A stretch of DNA of 13,949 nucleotides from assembly GCA_018695965.1 (NCBI GenBank), contig JABHQB010000140.1:1-13949 (forward strand). Reading direction: 5' to 3'. Position numbers and translations under genes: made by a program. The notes under the pieces were generated by a model that ran no database searches, had not been told where the DNA came from, and worked only from the letters and a program-made list of their open reading frames with translations. Shown here one piece after another: positions 1-8,087 of the stretch (its first letter is position 1; every line of letters starts with the position of its first letter). The stretch is from Flavobacteriales bacterium (GTDB lineage: Bacteria > Bacteroidota > Bacteroidia > Flavobacteriales > BACL11).

Positions 1-629
1 GATTTATAAATGCAGGTCATGCTATATATTCAGTAACAAAAAAAAATGAGGAAATATCAGTAATTGTTCAAGGAAGAAGTAACTCAGTAGTTGACTTATT
101 TTTTAAAATTAGAGATCGATATGAAAGCAAGATTAATACAAAATCATTATTGCCCTCTTATTTTAAAAGAAATATTTTGGAAGGTGGAGATAAAATAAAT
201 CAAGAGTATTTTTTTAATCATAAAAATAATACCGTGAAAACACAAAAAGGAGAATATAAAATAAATGAAAAAAGTCAAGATATGCTGTCTTCATTCCTTT
301 ATGGGAGAACATTTACTTCTAGTTTTCTGAAAAGAAAAAGTCCTTTTTTTATTAATATTTTTATTAATGAAGAAGAGTATAATATGGAAGTGAAATACGT
401 AGGAACTGAGGTTTTAAATACCAATATTGGGAAGGTTAGATGTATTAAATTAAAACCAAAGGTTCAGGTAGGGAGAGTGTTTAGCAATCCAGATGATTTG
501 AATATTTGGGTCTCTGATGACAAAAATCATATCCTCATAAAAGTAGAGATGGATATATTGGTTGGTAGTATAAAAGCTGATATAGAAATAGCAAAAAATA
601 TCAAATTTCCATTGTCAATAACTGATTAA
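1..629 (+). CDS. DUF3108 domain-containing protein (5' end missing)
   Basis: The reading frame is open from base 3 and ends with TAA at 627-629, so the gene enters from the left edge; the TTG at 150 is internal and not a start. About 208 residues are visible. The opening residues NAGHAIYSV, followed by an I-V-G-R pattern, VDLFFKIRDRYES and later an Ile/Lys-rich C-terminal beta-strand region, match the DUF3108 family as found in Bacteroidota. These are periplasmic proteins of unknown biochemical function, predicted to be all-beta; the signal peptide would lie outside the window. The C-terminal part (WVSDDKNHILIKVEMD, then a GSIKADIE strand) is the typical family ending. An M23 peptidase gene follows after 58 bp on the same strand, which may point to an envelope role, but no function can be assigned. 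The family call rests on remembered sequence pattern, not a search. Confidence 0.72.
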   Translation, partial: FINAGHAIYSVTKKNEEISVIVQGRSNSVVDLFFKIRDRYESKINTKSLLPSYFKRNILEGGDKINQEYFFNHKNNTVKTQKGEYKINEKSQDMLSSFLYGRTFTSSFLKRKSPFFINIFINEEEYNMEVKYVGTEVLNTNIGKVRCIKLKPKVQVGRVFSNPDDLNIWVSDDKNHILIKVEMDILVGSIKADIEIAKNIKFPLSITD

Positions 630-635
630 TTTTTA

Positions 636-667
636 TTTGAATTCATTTATTTTATTCTGTATTTTGG
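636..667 (+). promoter_or_regulatory. Possible Bacteroidota-type promoter of the M23 gene
   Basis: TTTG at 636-639 is followed after 20 bp by TATTTTGG at 660-667. This is close to the -33 TTTG / -7 TAnnTTTG architecture of Bacteroidota housekeeping promoters, although the -7 element has one mismatch. The start codon lies 20 bp further on. Such AT-rich words occur often by chance here, so this is a suggestion only. Confidence 0.3.
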
Positions 668-687
668 CCTAATATAAATTCTGCGAA

Positions 688-2004
688 ATGAAAAAAAATC
701 TTTTTACAATAATTATTTTAATTCTAATTATTTTAGTGTCTTGTTTTAAAAAAGATAAGGATAATACCAAACAAACAAATCCAACAGATAAAAATGCTGT
801 TGACGATAAACAACCTGATAATGTGTCACTTAATGCCATCATAATAGACACAGTGGCAGAACATTTTAAAAAAGAATTAATTCATACTTCAGATAGTGGT
901 TATCAAACTGATTCATTTTATGTTATTGAAGGGAAAGTAAAGCCAGGTCAAGCTATAAGTCATATCCTTAAGGATTATAATGTAAGCAGCTCTGATATTT
1001 ATAAATTAGATCGAGCTTCTAAAGATGTTTTTGATGTAAGAAATATCCAAAGTGGGAAGGGGTATACTATAATTTGCAAAGACTCAAATAAAATTGCTAA
1101 ATTTTTTATATATCAAAAATCAAAAATTGAATATGTTGTTTATGATTTAGACTCAATAAGTGTATATTTAGGAGAAAAGGAAGTTACAATTAAAAACAAT
1201 ACTGTAAGTGGAACTATAAAAAAAGGAGGAGGATTATGGCGTTGTCTTACAAGAAAATTAGAAGCGGAAAAAGTAGATCCACTGGTAGACATGCTTGCAA
1301 ATCATATTTATGCTTGGACATTTGACTTTACTCACATTCAACCGGAAGATTCATTTATTGTTCATTTTGAAGAACTATATGTTAACGGAGAAAGTATCGG
1401 AATTGGACAAATACATGCCGCTTCTTTTACACATAAAGGAAAAACAACAAATGCTTTTCGATTTAAAGAGCAGGAAAATCTTACTGCGTATTTTGATGAG
1501 AAAGGGAATAATTTAAGAAGCGCATTTCTAGTTTCTCCTTTAGAATTTAGTCGTGTAAGCTCTTCTTTTGGAAAAAGAAAACATCCAATTTCAGGGAAAT
1601 GGAAAAATCATAATGGAACAGACTATGCTGCAAAAACAGGGACTCCTGTAATGACAACAGCAAATGGAATTGTCACTTCTTCTAGATCGGAGAAAGGATA
1701 CGGCAATTGCGTTAGGGTAAAACACAGTGATAAATTTTCGACTTTGTACGCTCACCTATCTAAATTTGAGTCTGGCACTAGAAAAGGTTCATATGTAAAA
1801 CAAGGCGATATTATTGGATATGTAGGAAGTACTGGATATTCAACTGGTCCTCATTTACATTATGAGTTCTTTATATACGGGAAACAAGTAGATCATTTAA
1901 AGCAAGATCTTCCACCATCATTGCCTCTGAAAAAAGAAAATACAGAAGCTTTTGAGAAAATAAGAGATGAATACATTAAAGTCCTTGATAATTTTGTAAA
2001 ATAG
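688..2004 (+). CDS. M23 family metallopeptidase, lipoprotein (peptidoglycan endopeptidase)
   Basis: A 438-residue LytM/M23 zinc peptidase, expected to cleave peptide cross-bridges in peptidoglycan. Residues 1-19 form a lipoprotein signal with lipobox LVSC (lipidated Cys19). The mature start, CFKKDKDN, is Lys/Asp-rich, somewhat like the surface-export signals of Bacteroidota lipoproteins. Residues about 75-155 look like a LysM-like or Csd3/OapA-type N-terminal domain (FYVIEGKVKPGQ...), followed by a second regulatory-type domain to about 270. The catalytic domain spans about 285-405 and has the expected zinc and catalytic residues: H308 and D312 (HNGTD), H356 (YAHLS) and H389/H391 (HLH). All canonical residues are present, so it should be active. 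ATG 688 is chosen because the signal peptide starts there; no Shine-Dalgarno is visible. The adhesin gene starts 4 bp after its stop, so the two are probably cotranscribed. Confidence 0.93.
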   Translation: MKKNLFTIIILILIILVSCFKKDKDNTKQTNPTDKNAVDDKQPDNVSLNAIIIDTVAEHFKKELIHTSDSGYQTDSFYVIEGKVKPGQAISHILKDYNVSSSDIYKLDRASKDVFDVRNIQSGKGYTIICKDSNKIAKFFIYQKSKIEYVVYDLDSISVYLGEKEVTIKNNTVSGTIKKGGGLWRCLTRKLEAEKVDPLVDMLANHIYAWTFDFTHIQPEDSFIVHFEELYVNGESIGIGQIHAASFTHKGKTTNAFRFKEQENLTAYFDEKGNNLRSAFLVSPLEFSRVSSSFGKRKHPISGKWKNHNGTDYAAKTGTPVMTTANGIVTSSRSEKGYGNCVRVKHSDKFSTLYAHLSKFESGTRKGSYVKQGDIIGYVGSTGYSTGPHLHYEFFIYGKQVDHLKQDLPPSLPLKKENTEAFEKIRDEYIKVLDNFVK

Positions 2005-2008
2005 CAGT

Positions 2009-5000
2009 ATGAAAAATACTAGAGAAATATCTCTTGGGTTATTAACCCTTTTTATAAGTATTTCTTTAATCTCATTTTCACAATTTCAATTTCAAGAAAA
2101 TAAAGGACAATTACCCAATTCTGTTTTCTCAAAAGTTAAAGTGCCTGGTGGTTCTATTTTTATAGAAAAAGGGAAGTTTTTATACTCCTTTTACAACAGC
2201 AAACAAGTACAAGAGAGACACGATTTAATCCGAAAAGAAAACTGGATTGACGCCCATTCTTTTTCAGCAACATTTCTTAATTCTTTGGGAAGCTCTGAAA
2301 TAAAATTATCTGACAAGAGCAACTATTTTGAAAATTTCTACACCTCAAAAGTACAAGTAGATGAAGTCCATTTTTATAAAGAACTTGAGCAAAAAAATAT
2401 TTACCAAGGGATAGACCTAAGGATATATTACTCTGAAAACAATCTGAAATATGATCTAATTATTCATCCAAATGCAAATGAGAGAAAAATCAGAATAAAG
2501 TATGCTGGACAAGATAATATTTTTCTAAAAAACAAAAATTTGATTATAGAAACTTCTGTAAATACGGTTACGGAATTAGCTCCATTTGCTTATCAAATTA
2601 TTAATGATAGTATTTGTCCTGTTGCCTGTAATTTTAAGTTAAAAAATAATATTTTAAGTTTTGATTTCCCAAATTCTTATGATAATACAAAGGATCTAAT
2701 TATTGATCCTACTCTAATATTTTCTACTTATTCAGGTTCTACTTCAGATAACTTTGGTTATACAGCAACATATGATCGATATGGATTTCTGTATTCGGCA
2801 GGGACTGTGTTTGACTTTCCCTCTGGCTCAACCTATCCAATACTAGGGGCTTATCAAATTAGTCACGCCGGAGGGACAGGTTTTAACGGAGGGACCGATA
2901 TTGCAATTACAAAATACGATACAACTGGAACTCTTAGGATTTACTCAACCTATTTGGGAGGAAGTAAATCTGAACTTCCTCATAGTTTAGTTGTAAATAA
3001 TTTGGATGAGTTATTTGTTTTCGGAACAACAGGGTCGGATGATTATCCTACTACAACTGGAGCTTATGATACAACTTTTAATGGAGGACCTCCTTTTTCT
3101 CCCTCTGGTCTTGGAGTATCTTTCCCAAATGGTAGTGATATTATAGTAAGTAGGTTCAGTACAAGTGGAGGAGATCTGCTCTCTTCAACTTATATTGGAG
3201 GAAGTAAAAATGATGGACTAAATACATCACAAAAACTAAAAAAAAATTATGCAGATGAGGTAAGAGGAGAAATTGATATTGATAACAACAACAACATTTA
3301 TTTAGCAACATGCACCTATTCTACAGATTTTCCTATTGTTGGAAATGTATTTCAACCCACTTTAGATGTTTCCTCTTTGGATACTTTGCAAGAGGGTGTA
3401 GTTATTAAAATGGACAATCAACTAAGTACAATTATTTGGAGTTCCTATTTAGGAGGGAGAAAAGCTGATGCTATATATTCTCTAGCTTTAGATAAAAATA
3501 ATAATGTGTTTGTTACTGGAGGAACAGCTTCTGATGATTTCCCGGTTTCTGCCACAGCATACCAAAATAGTTATTTAGATTCCATAAAGGCGGATGCGTT
3601 TATCACCCATATCTCATCTGATGGGAATACAATTATTAACTCTTCTTATTTTGGTTCTGACACATATGATCAATCGTATTTTGTAGAATTAAACTCAGAA
3701 GAAGAAGTATATATTTTAGGACAAACCGAAGCTCTTGGGAATACTTTAGTCCAAAATGCATCCTATTATACTTCTGAAGCAAGTCAATTTATTGCAATTC
3801 TATCAAATAACTTAAAACAACTTATTCGCTCAACCGTTATTGGAACGGGGAAAGGAACTCCAGATATTTCTCCAACTGCATTTTTAGTAGATGTTTGTAA
3901 TAACATATATGTTGCAGGATGGGGGGGGACAACAGGGAGTGGCCCTCTTTCTACATTAAATATGCCTATACAGAATGCCCATCAGTCAACAACTGATGGG
4001 AATGATTTCTACATAATGGTTTTAGATGATGGATTAAATAATCTAATTTATGGAACCTATTTTGGGGGTCCTCAAAGTGCTGAGCATGTAGATGGTGGAA
4101 CATCTCGTTTTGATAAAAAAGGCGTAATTTATCAATCTGTTTGTGCAGGATGTGTATACAATGGTAGTAATCATTCTGATTTCCCTATAAAGCCAAACCC
4201 AGGTGCGGTATCCTCTACAAATAACAGTAATAATTGTAATAATGCTGTATTTAAATTTGATTTTGATTTCCCAATTATTTTAGCAGATTTTGACGCTCCT
4301 TGGGTTGGGTGTAGTAATAATATATCATTCACAAACTTAAGCTCTTCAGTACAAAACACAACTTATTTTTGGGACTTTGGAGATGGGCAAACTTCCAACC
4401 AAACAAATCCTACTCATCAGTATTTAACCCCTGGTATTTATGATATTATGCTAATTGCTTCTTCTCCTGTTGCTTGTAATTTATCTGATACTATTTATCA
4501 GGAAATTTATATTTTATCTAATTCTGCTAGTAACCTTCAGTCTGTCGAAGTGTGTAAAAACGAATCTGTTCAGATAGGTGTTTTGCCAATTAATGATCCG
4601 TCTATTTCGTATTTTTGGATACCGTCCTCTGGGCTGAACAATGTTACAATTCCTAATCCCATTTCAACTGTTTCTGTATCAACTCAGTATCAGCTAATCG
4701 TTTCTGACGGGAATTGTGCAGATACTCTTTTTCAGATAGTAAATGTAGATAATCTCTCTATAAATGCTAGCGAAGACACCTCTTTTTGTAAAGATCCTAT
4801 TCTTCTCTCTGCTAATACAATCGGAACTGTAAACAGTATTATTTGGAGTACAAATCCTAATTTTTCTGACACCATAAGTTCTACTAATCTTTATTTATCA
4901 AATAATATTGGAACCTATTATATTTTAGTAGAAAACGATAATTGTTCGGATATTGATAGTGTAAAGGTTACCAACGATAATATCGCTATTAATTTAAGTG

Positions 5001-5737
5001 GAATTACTGAAATTTGTAAGGGAGATTCTATTTTTATAAAAGTAGATGACTTAAGTTCTCTGGACCCAATTATATTCTATAATTGGGAGTCCGAATACGA
5101 ATTATTTTTTGGTTCAGATTCCTCTAGTTTTATTTCTTATCCCGATAGTTCATCCTGGTATAAAGTAACGGCAACAAATACATTGGGTTGTTATATTTCC
5201 GACTCTATTACTGTGGATGTTTATAAATATCCTATTTCCGATTCTGCTTGGGCAACTAATTCTTCTGTTTTCTTTGGAGAATCTACAATCCTAAATATTA
5301 CTACCTCAGATAATGTAGAATGGAGCACAAATGACACTAGTAAAATTGTTGAAATTAATCCAGAAAACTCTTCTTGGTATAGTGTGATTGTATATAATGA
5401 ATTTTGTCAGATTTCTGATTCAGTTTTTATTGAGGTAAAAGATGTGTTTTGTGACAAAAATAGAATTATTATTCCTAATGCTTTTAGCCCTAATGAGGAC
5501 AATAAAAATGATTATTATAGAATTATAGATGAAAATGGAATTATTACATCTTTCAAACTAGAAATTTTTAATCGTTTAGGAGAAAAGGTATATTCTTCTG
5601 AAAATGTAAATGATAAATGGGATGGATATTTTAAAGGTGTTTTGCTTACTACACAAATTTTTAGCTATTATTTAGAAATAGAATGTATTGGCGAAAAAAA
5701 TCTATTTGAAAAAGGAAATGTAAGTTTAATCAGATGA
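2009..5737 (+). CDS. Giant secreted adhesin-like protein with PKD domain and T9SS type B sorting domain
   Basis: A 1242-residue protein exported by Sec (signal peptide about 1-24, FS/Q cleavage) and then by the type IX system. In order: a DUF7948 N-terminal region (from about 28, FQENKGQ, to about 230); about six SBBP-type beta-propeller repeats (about 235-755, recurring TYLGG/SYLGG, 'N-N-YVAG' and D-FP motifs); a PKD domain (about 757-820, WDFGDG at 788-793); three or so Ig-like modules with evenly spaced Cys pairs (C849/C903, C927/C979, C1003/C1061) and further Cys at 1133 and 1148; and a gliding-motility-associated C-terminal domain from about 1152 (PNAFSP at 1156-1161, then FNRLGE and WDGYFKG). 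That last domain is the type B sorting signal, which is known to need a SprF-like partner; a PorP/SprF gene overlaps its stop by 4 bp (ATGA). Probably cell-surface adhesion or a surface layer; the ligand is unknown. A G8 run lies at 3921-3928. Confidence 0.92.
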   Translation: MKNTREISLGLLTLFISISLISFSQFQFQENKGQLPNSVFSKVKVPGGSIFIEKGKFLYSFYNSKQVQERHDLIRKENWIDAHSFSATFLNSLGSSEIKLSDKSNYFENFYTSKVQVDEVHFYKELEQKNIYQGIDLRIYYSENNLKYDLIIHPNANERKIRIKYAGQDNIFLKNKNLIIETSVNTVTELAPFAYQIINDSICPVACNFKLKNNILSFDFPNSYDNTKDLIIDPTLIFSTYSGSTSDNFGYTATYDRYGFLYSAGTVFDFPSGSTYPILGAYQISHAGGTGFNGGTDIAITKYDTTGTLRIYSTYLGGSKSELPHSLVVNNLDELFVFGTTGSDDYPTTTGAYDTTFNGGPPFSPSGLGVSFPNGSDIIVSRFSTSGGDLLSSTYIGGSKNDGLNTSQKLKKNYADEVRGEIDIDNNNNIYLATCTYSTDFPIVGNVFQPTLDVSSLDTLQEGVVIKMDNQLSTIIWSSYLGGRKADAIYSLALDKNNNVFVTGGTASDDFPVSATAYQNSYLDSIKADAFITHISSDGNTIINSSYFGSDTYDQSYFVELNSEEEVYILGQTEALGNTLVQNASYYTSEASQFIAILSNNLKQLIRSTVIGTGKGTPDISPTAFLVDVCNNIYVAGWGGTTGSGPLSTLNMPIQNAHQSTTDGNDFYIMVLDDGLNNLIYGTYFGGPQSAEHVDGGTSRFDKKGVIYQSVCAGCVYNGSNHSDFPIKPNPGAVSSTNNSNNCNNAVFKFDFDFPIILADFDAPWVGCSNNISFTNLSSSVQNTTYFWDFGDGQTSNQTNPTHQYLTPGIYDIMLIASSPVACNLSDTIYQEIYILSNSASNLQSVEVCKNESVQIGVLPINDPSISYFWIPSSGLNNVTIPNPISTVSVSTQYQLIVSDGNCADTLFQIVNVDNLSINASEDTSFCKDPILLSANTIGTVNSIIWSTNPNFSDTISSTNLYLSNNIGTYYILVENDNCSDIDSVKVTNDNIAINLSGITEICKGDSIFIKVDDLSSLDPIIFYNWESEYELFFGSDSSSFISYPDSSSWYKVTATNTLGCYISDSITVDVYKYPISDSAWATNSSVFFGESTILNITTSDNVEWSTNDTSKIVEINPENSSWYSVIVYNEFCQISDSVFIEVKDVFCDKNRIIIPNAFSPNEDNKNDYYRIIDENGIITSFKLEIFNRLGEKVYSSENVNDKWDGYFKGVLLTTQIFSYYLEIECIGEKNLFEKGNVSLIR

Positions 5738-6684
5738 AGAAAATAATTACACTATTTTTTTTGTTTATCGTGAAAATCATCTTTTCTCAAGATATTCATT
5801 TTTCTCAATATCATATAGATAGACTGTATTTTAATCCAGCAAATGTTGGTGATATTGAAGAAAATGATAATCGTTTCTCTATGCAAAGAAAATCACAATG
5901 GAACTCCGTTTCTGTTCCGTTTTCTTCATTCTCAACTTCTTTTGAACGTAAAAATATTTATAAAGTTTTTAATCTGGGAATAAGTTTTGTAAATGATAAA
6001 TCTGGGAGTTCAAAGTTAACTCTAAATCAGTTAAATATTGCTCTAAGTAAAAATTTCAATATTCTGAAAGTTAATTCATTTTCTGTTGGCTTATTAGCGG
6101 CTTTCGGACAAAAATCTATAGATTATTCTGATCTTATTTTTGAAGAAAATGAAAATTTCATTACAAATAATTTCCTTTTCCCCGATTTGGGATTTGGTAT
6201 GTATTACCAAACAAATCATCATCAAATTCTATCTTATAACTTTGGAATTTCCTCATATCATTTGAATAGTCCAAACAATTCTTTTAATGAAGATGAGATG
6301 TCAAAACTTCTTATTAAAAATAATATTAACTTTGGAGTAAATTATAGGTTCTCTGATAAAACTAGAGTTATTTCAGAAGTAATTTATACAAATCAATCTA
6401 GCCAGAAAGAAATATTAATAGGGTTAAGACCTGTAATAAAATTAGATGAAATTTATCTATTTCCTTTAATGTATTACAGAATTAATGATGCTGCAATTGT
6501 AGGATTCGGAATGGGAAAAGATAATATTCAGGCAAATATAAGTTACGATATTAATACTTCTGATTTAACACCAGCAAGTAATTACAGGAGTGGTTTTGAA
6601 TTTTCTGTAATTTATATTTGGAAGAAAAAAAAGAAAGAAAAAAAAATAGAATATAAAGAAGAAAAATGCCCAAAATATTTGTAA
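5734..6684 (+). CDS. PorP/SprF family type IX secretion outer-membrane protein
   Basis: A 316-residue protein with a signal peptide (about 1-18, FS/Q cleavage). The mature N-terminus, QDIHFSQYHIDRLYFNPAN, is the hallmark of the PorP/SprF family, and the following R-S-QW pattern and alternating hydrophobic strands fit an outer-membrane beta-barrel. In Flavobacterium, SprF is needed for secretion or surface attachment of the type B cargo SprB. By position this gene is probably the dedicated partner of the cargo just upstream, whose stop overlaps its start (ATGA, 5734-5737). The final barrel strand (SGFEFSVIYIW) is followed by an unusual Lys-rich tail of about 20 residues, encoded by an A8 and an A9 run that also overlap the next gene's start by 19 bp. 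The tail may owe its composition to the A-rich leader needed for the downstream start. It is unlikely to be core PorP of the translocon, though this cannot be excluded. Confidence 0.9.
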   Translation: MKKIITLFFLFIVKIIFSQDIHFSQYHIDRLYFNPANVGDIEENDNRFSMQRKSQWNSVSVPFSSFSTSFERKNIYKVFNLGISFVNDKSGSSKLTLNQLNIALSKNFNILKVNSFSVGLLAAFGQKSIDYSDLIFEENENFITNNFLFPDLGFGMYYQTNHHQILSYNFGISSYHLNSPNNSFNEDEMSKLLIKNNINFGVNYRFSDKTRVISEVIYTNQSSQKEILIGLRPVIKLDEIYLFPLMYYRINDAAIVGFGMGKDNIQANISYDINTSDLTPASNYRSGFEFSVIYIWKKKKKEKKIEYKEEKCPKYL

Positions 6685-8087
6685 AAATACTTTTAGTAAT
6701 AATCCCATTTATTTCTTTTTCTCAGGAAGTAGAAATAAAGCATTTGTCTACAACAATTAACACTATTGGAGCGGAATTAAATTTTGTGCAAATAAACAAG
6801 AACACTGCTTTATATACTTCTTCTACTTTAGAAGAAGGAAAATATCAATCTTTAATTTTTAAAACTGAACTTAAAAATGAAGAATGGATAAAGGGTAAAT
6901 ACTATCATTTAGGCAAGTCCTATGCCTACGGTAATATCTCTTACCCTGGAGAAAATTACTATTTTTATTTTAATATTATAGATGAATTGGGCAATAGTAA
7001 AATTGCTTTTCGAGATCCTGAAGAATCTGTCACAAAATTTCTGAATAATAAAATTAATCTTGCAAATTCTACAAATACACAGCCTCATATGGTAAAATAT
7101 AACAATAAAAGTATATTATATTTTGTTTCCGAAAGAAAAAGTGGTTTTGGAGGTTCTGATATTTGGTTTTGTGTAATAGATAAGTTTGGAAATTACGGAG
7201 AGCCAATAAATGCTGGAGAAAGAATAAATACAAAATATAATGAAATAACTCCTTTTTATAATGTTTGGTCTGGAGAACTTTTCTTCAGTTCTGATAGGGA
7301 AGAAAAAGAAAATGGAATTGATATTTATAAATCTTCTGGTAGTTTAAATCTTTGGAATATGCCAAAAAAAGTAGAGGAGTTAAATTCCAAAGAAGATGAC
7401 TTATATCTTAGTTTTTATGATGAATATTCTGGTTATTTTTCTTCTAACAGAAGTCCTTCTATTTATGAAGATAAAGAAAATTGTTGTAATGATGTGTTCT
7501 CTTTTAAATACCCAAAAAAAGATAGTATAATCTTAACTTTTATCGATACTATAAAAAAACACTTGCCTATAAAATTGTATTTTCATAATGATGAACCTGA
7601 TCCAAGAACATTAGAAGTCTCAACTAAAAAAACGTATAAAGAAACATATATTGCATATCATATCTTAAAAGATGAATATCTGAAAATCAATCCTTCCAAA
7701 CAGATAGAAGATTTTTTTGAAAAAACATTAAAAGGAAATTATAACAAACTAGATTTAACTTTAAATTATGTGTTAGAAACATTAGAAAAAGGAAATATGG
7801 TTGAACTTCATATAAAAGGATTTGCGAGTCCTCTTTATGAAAAACAATATAATACTAACCTCTCTAAAAGGAGAATTTCGTCATTCATGAATCTAATTAA
7901 TTCTTTTAAAAATGGACAATTAAAAAGTTACTTAGAAATTGGAAAATTAAAAATTGTAGAGCTTCCTTTTGGGGAAAATCAATCTCAACATGTAAGCGAC
8001 AATCCAGAGGATAGAAAAAAATCTGTTTATAGCAAAGATGCTATGCTCGAACGTAAAATTGAAATTGTTGAAATTATTGAACTATAA
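6666..8087 (+). CDS. PD40 repeat protein with divergent OmpA-like C-terminal domain
   Basis: A 473-residue exported protein (signal peptide about 1-19, ISFS/Q). Residues about 145-285 carry three WD40-like (PD40) repeats, each with an F-S-S/E-R followed by a D-I/V-W/Y/F motif: around 150-170, 203-218 (FFSSDR at 206-211) and 255-282 (FSSNR at 258-262). The C-terminal part from about 355 resembles an OmpA-like peptidoglycan-binding fold: GFASP at 385-389, then YN-NLSKRRI at 395-404, ending YSKDAMLERKIEI. The Asp usual in the ligand-binding 'TD' position appears to be Ser, while the Arg of the LS-RR motif is kept. Related PD40/OmpA proteins often sit beside PorP/SprF genes in Bacteroidota and are thought to tether T9SS parts to the cell wall. 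Its start lies inside the PorP/SprF gene, and its end overlaps the opposite-strand PAP2-like gene by 61 bp. Confidence 0.8.
   Translation: MPKIFVKILLVIIPFISFSQEVEIKHLSTTINTIGAELNFVQINKNTALYTSSTLEEGKYQSLIFKTELKNEEWIKGKYYHLGKSYAYGNISYPGENYYFYFNIIDELGNSKIAFRDPEESVTKFLNNKINLANSTNTQPHMVKYNNKSILYFVSERKSGFGGSDIWFCVIDKFGNYGEPINAGERINTKYNEITPFYNVWSGELFFSSDREEKENGIDIYKSSGSLNLWNMPKKVEELNSKEDDLYLSFYDEYSGYFSSNRSPSIYEDKENCCNDVFSFKYPKKDSIILTFIDTIKKHLPIKLYFHNDEPDPRTLEVSTKKTYKETYIAYHILKDEYLKINPSKQIEDFFEKTLKGNYNKLDLTLNYVLETLEKGNMVELHIKGFASPLYEKQYNTNLSKRRISSFMNLINSFKNGQLKSYLEIGKLKIVELPFGENQSQHVSDNPEDRKKSVYSKDAMLERKIEIVEIIEL

Noticed and set aside
150..629. TTG at 150 as the start of a 159-residue protein
   Set aside because: The same frame is open to the left window edge and the upstream residues continue the DUF3108 pattern, so the gene is merely cut by the window.
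666..684. Possible sigma-54 (-24/-12) promoter before the M23 gene (GG ... GC)
   Set aside because: GG at 666-667 and GC at 683-684 are 15 bp apart; the required spacing is 10 bp, and the flanking bases do not fit TGGCAC/TTGC.
669..851. Minus-strand 60-residue hydrophobic open frame opposite the M23 signal peptide
   Set aside because: It is the antisense shadow of the M23 N-terminus in AT-rich DNA and has no family features or promoter.
2750..4250. Repeated TYLGG/SYLGG segments as DNA direct repeats or recombination sites
   Set aside because: The similarity is at protein level only; codons differ between repeats, as expected for old beta-propeller repeats.
4171..4359. Minus-strand 62-codon open frame within the adhesin gene
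   Set aside because: It lies entirely inside a conserved coding region (last propeller repeat and start of the PKD domain) on the other strand and has no recognisable motif.
6625..6656. Programmed slippage on the A8/A9 runs fusing the PorP/SprF-like protein to the PD40/OmpA-like protein
   Set aside because: In the frame of the downstream gene a TAA stands at 6654-6656, before its ATG, so slippage would only shorten the tail and not make a fusion.
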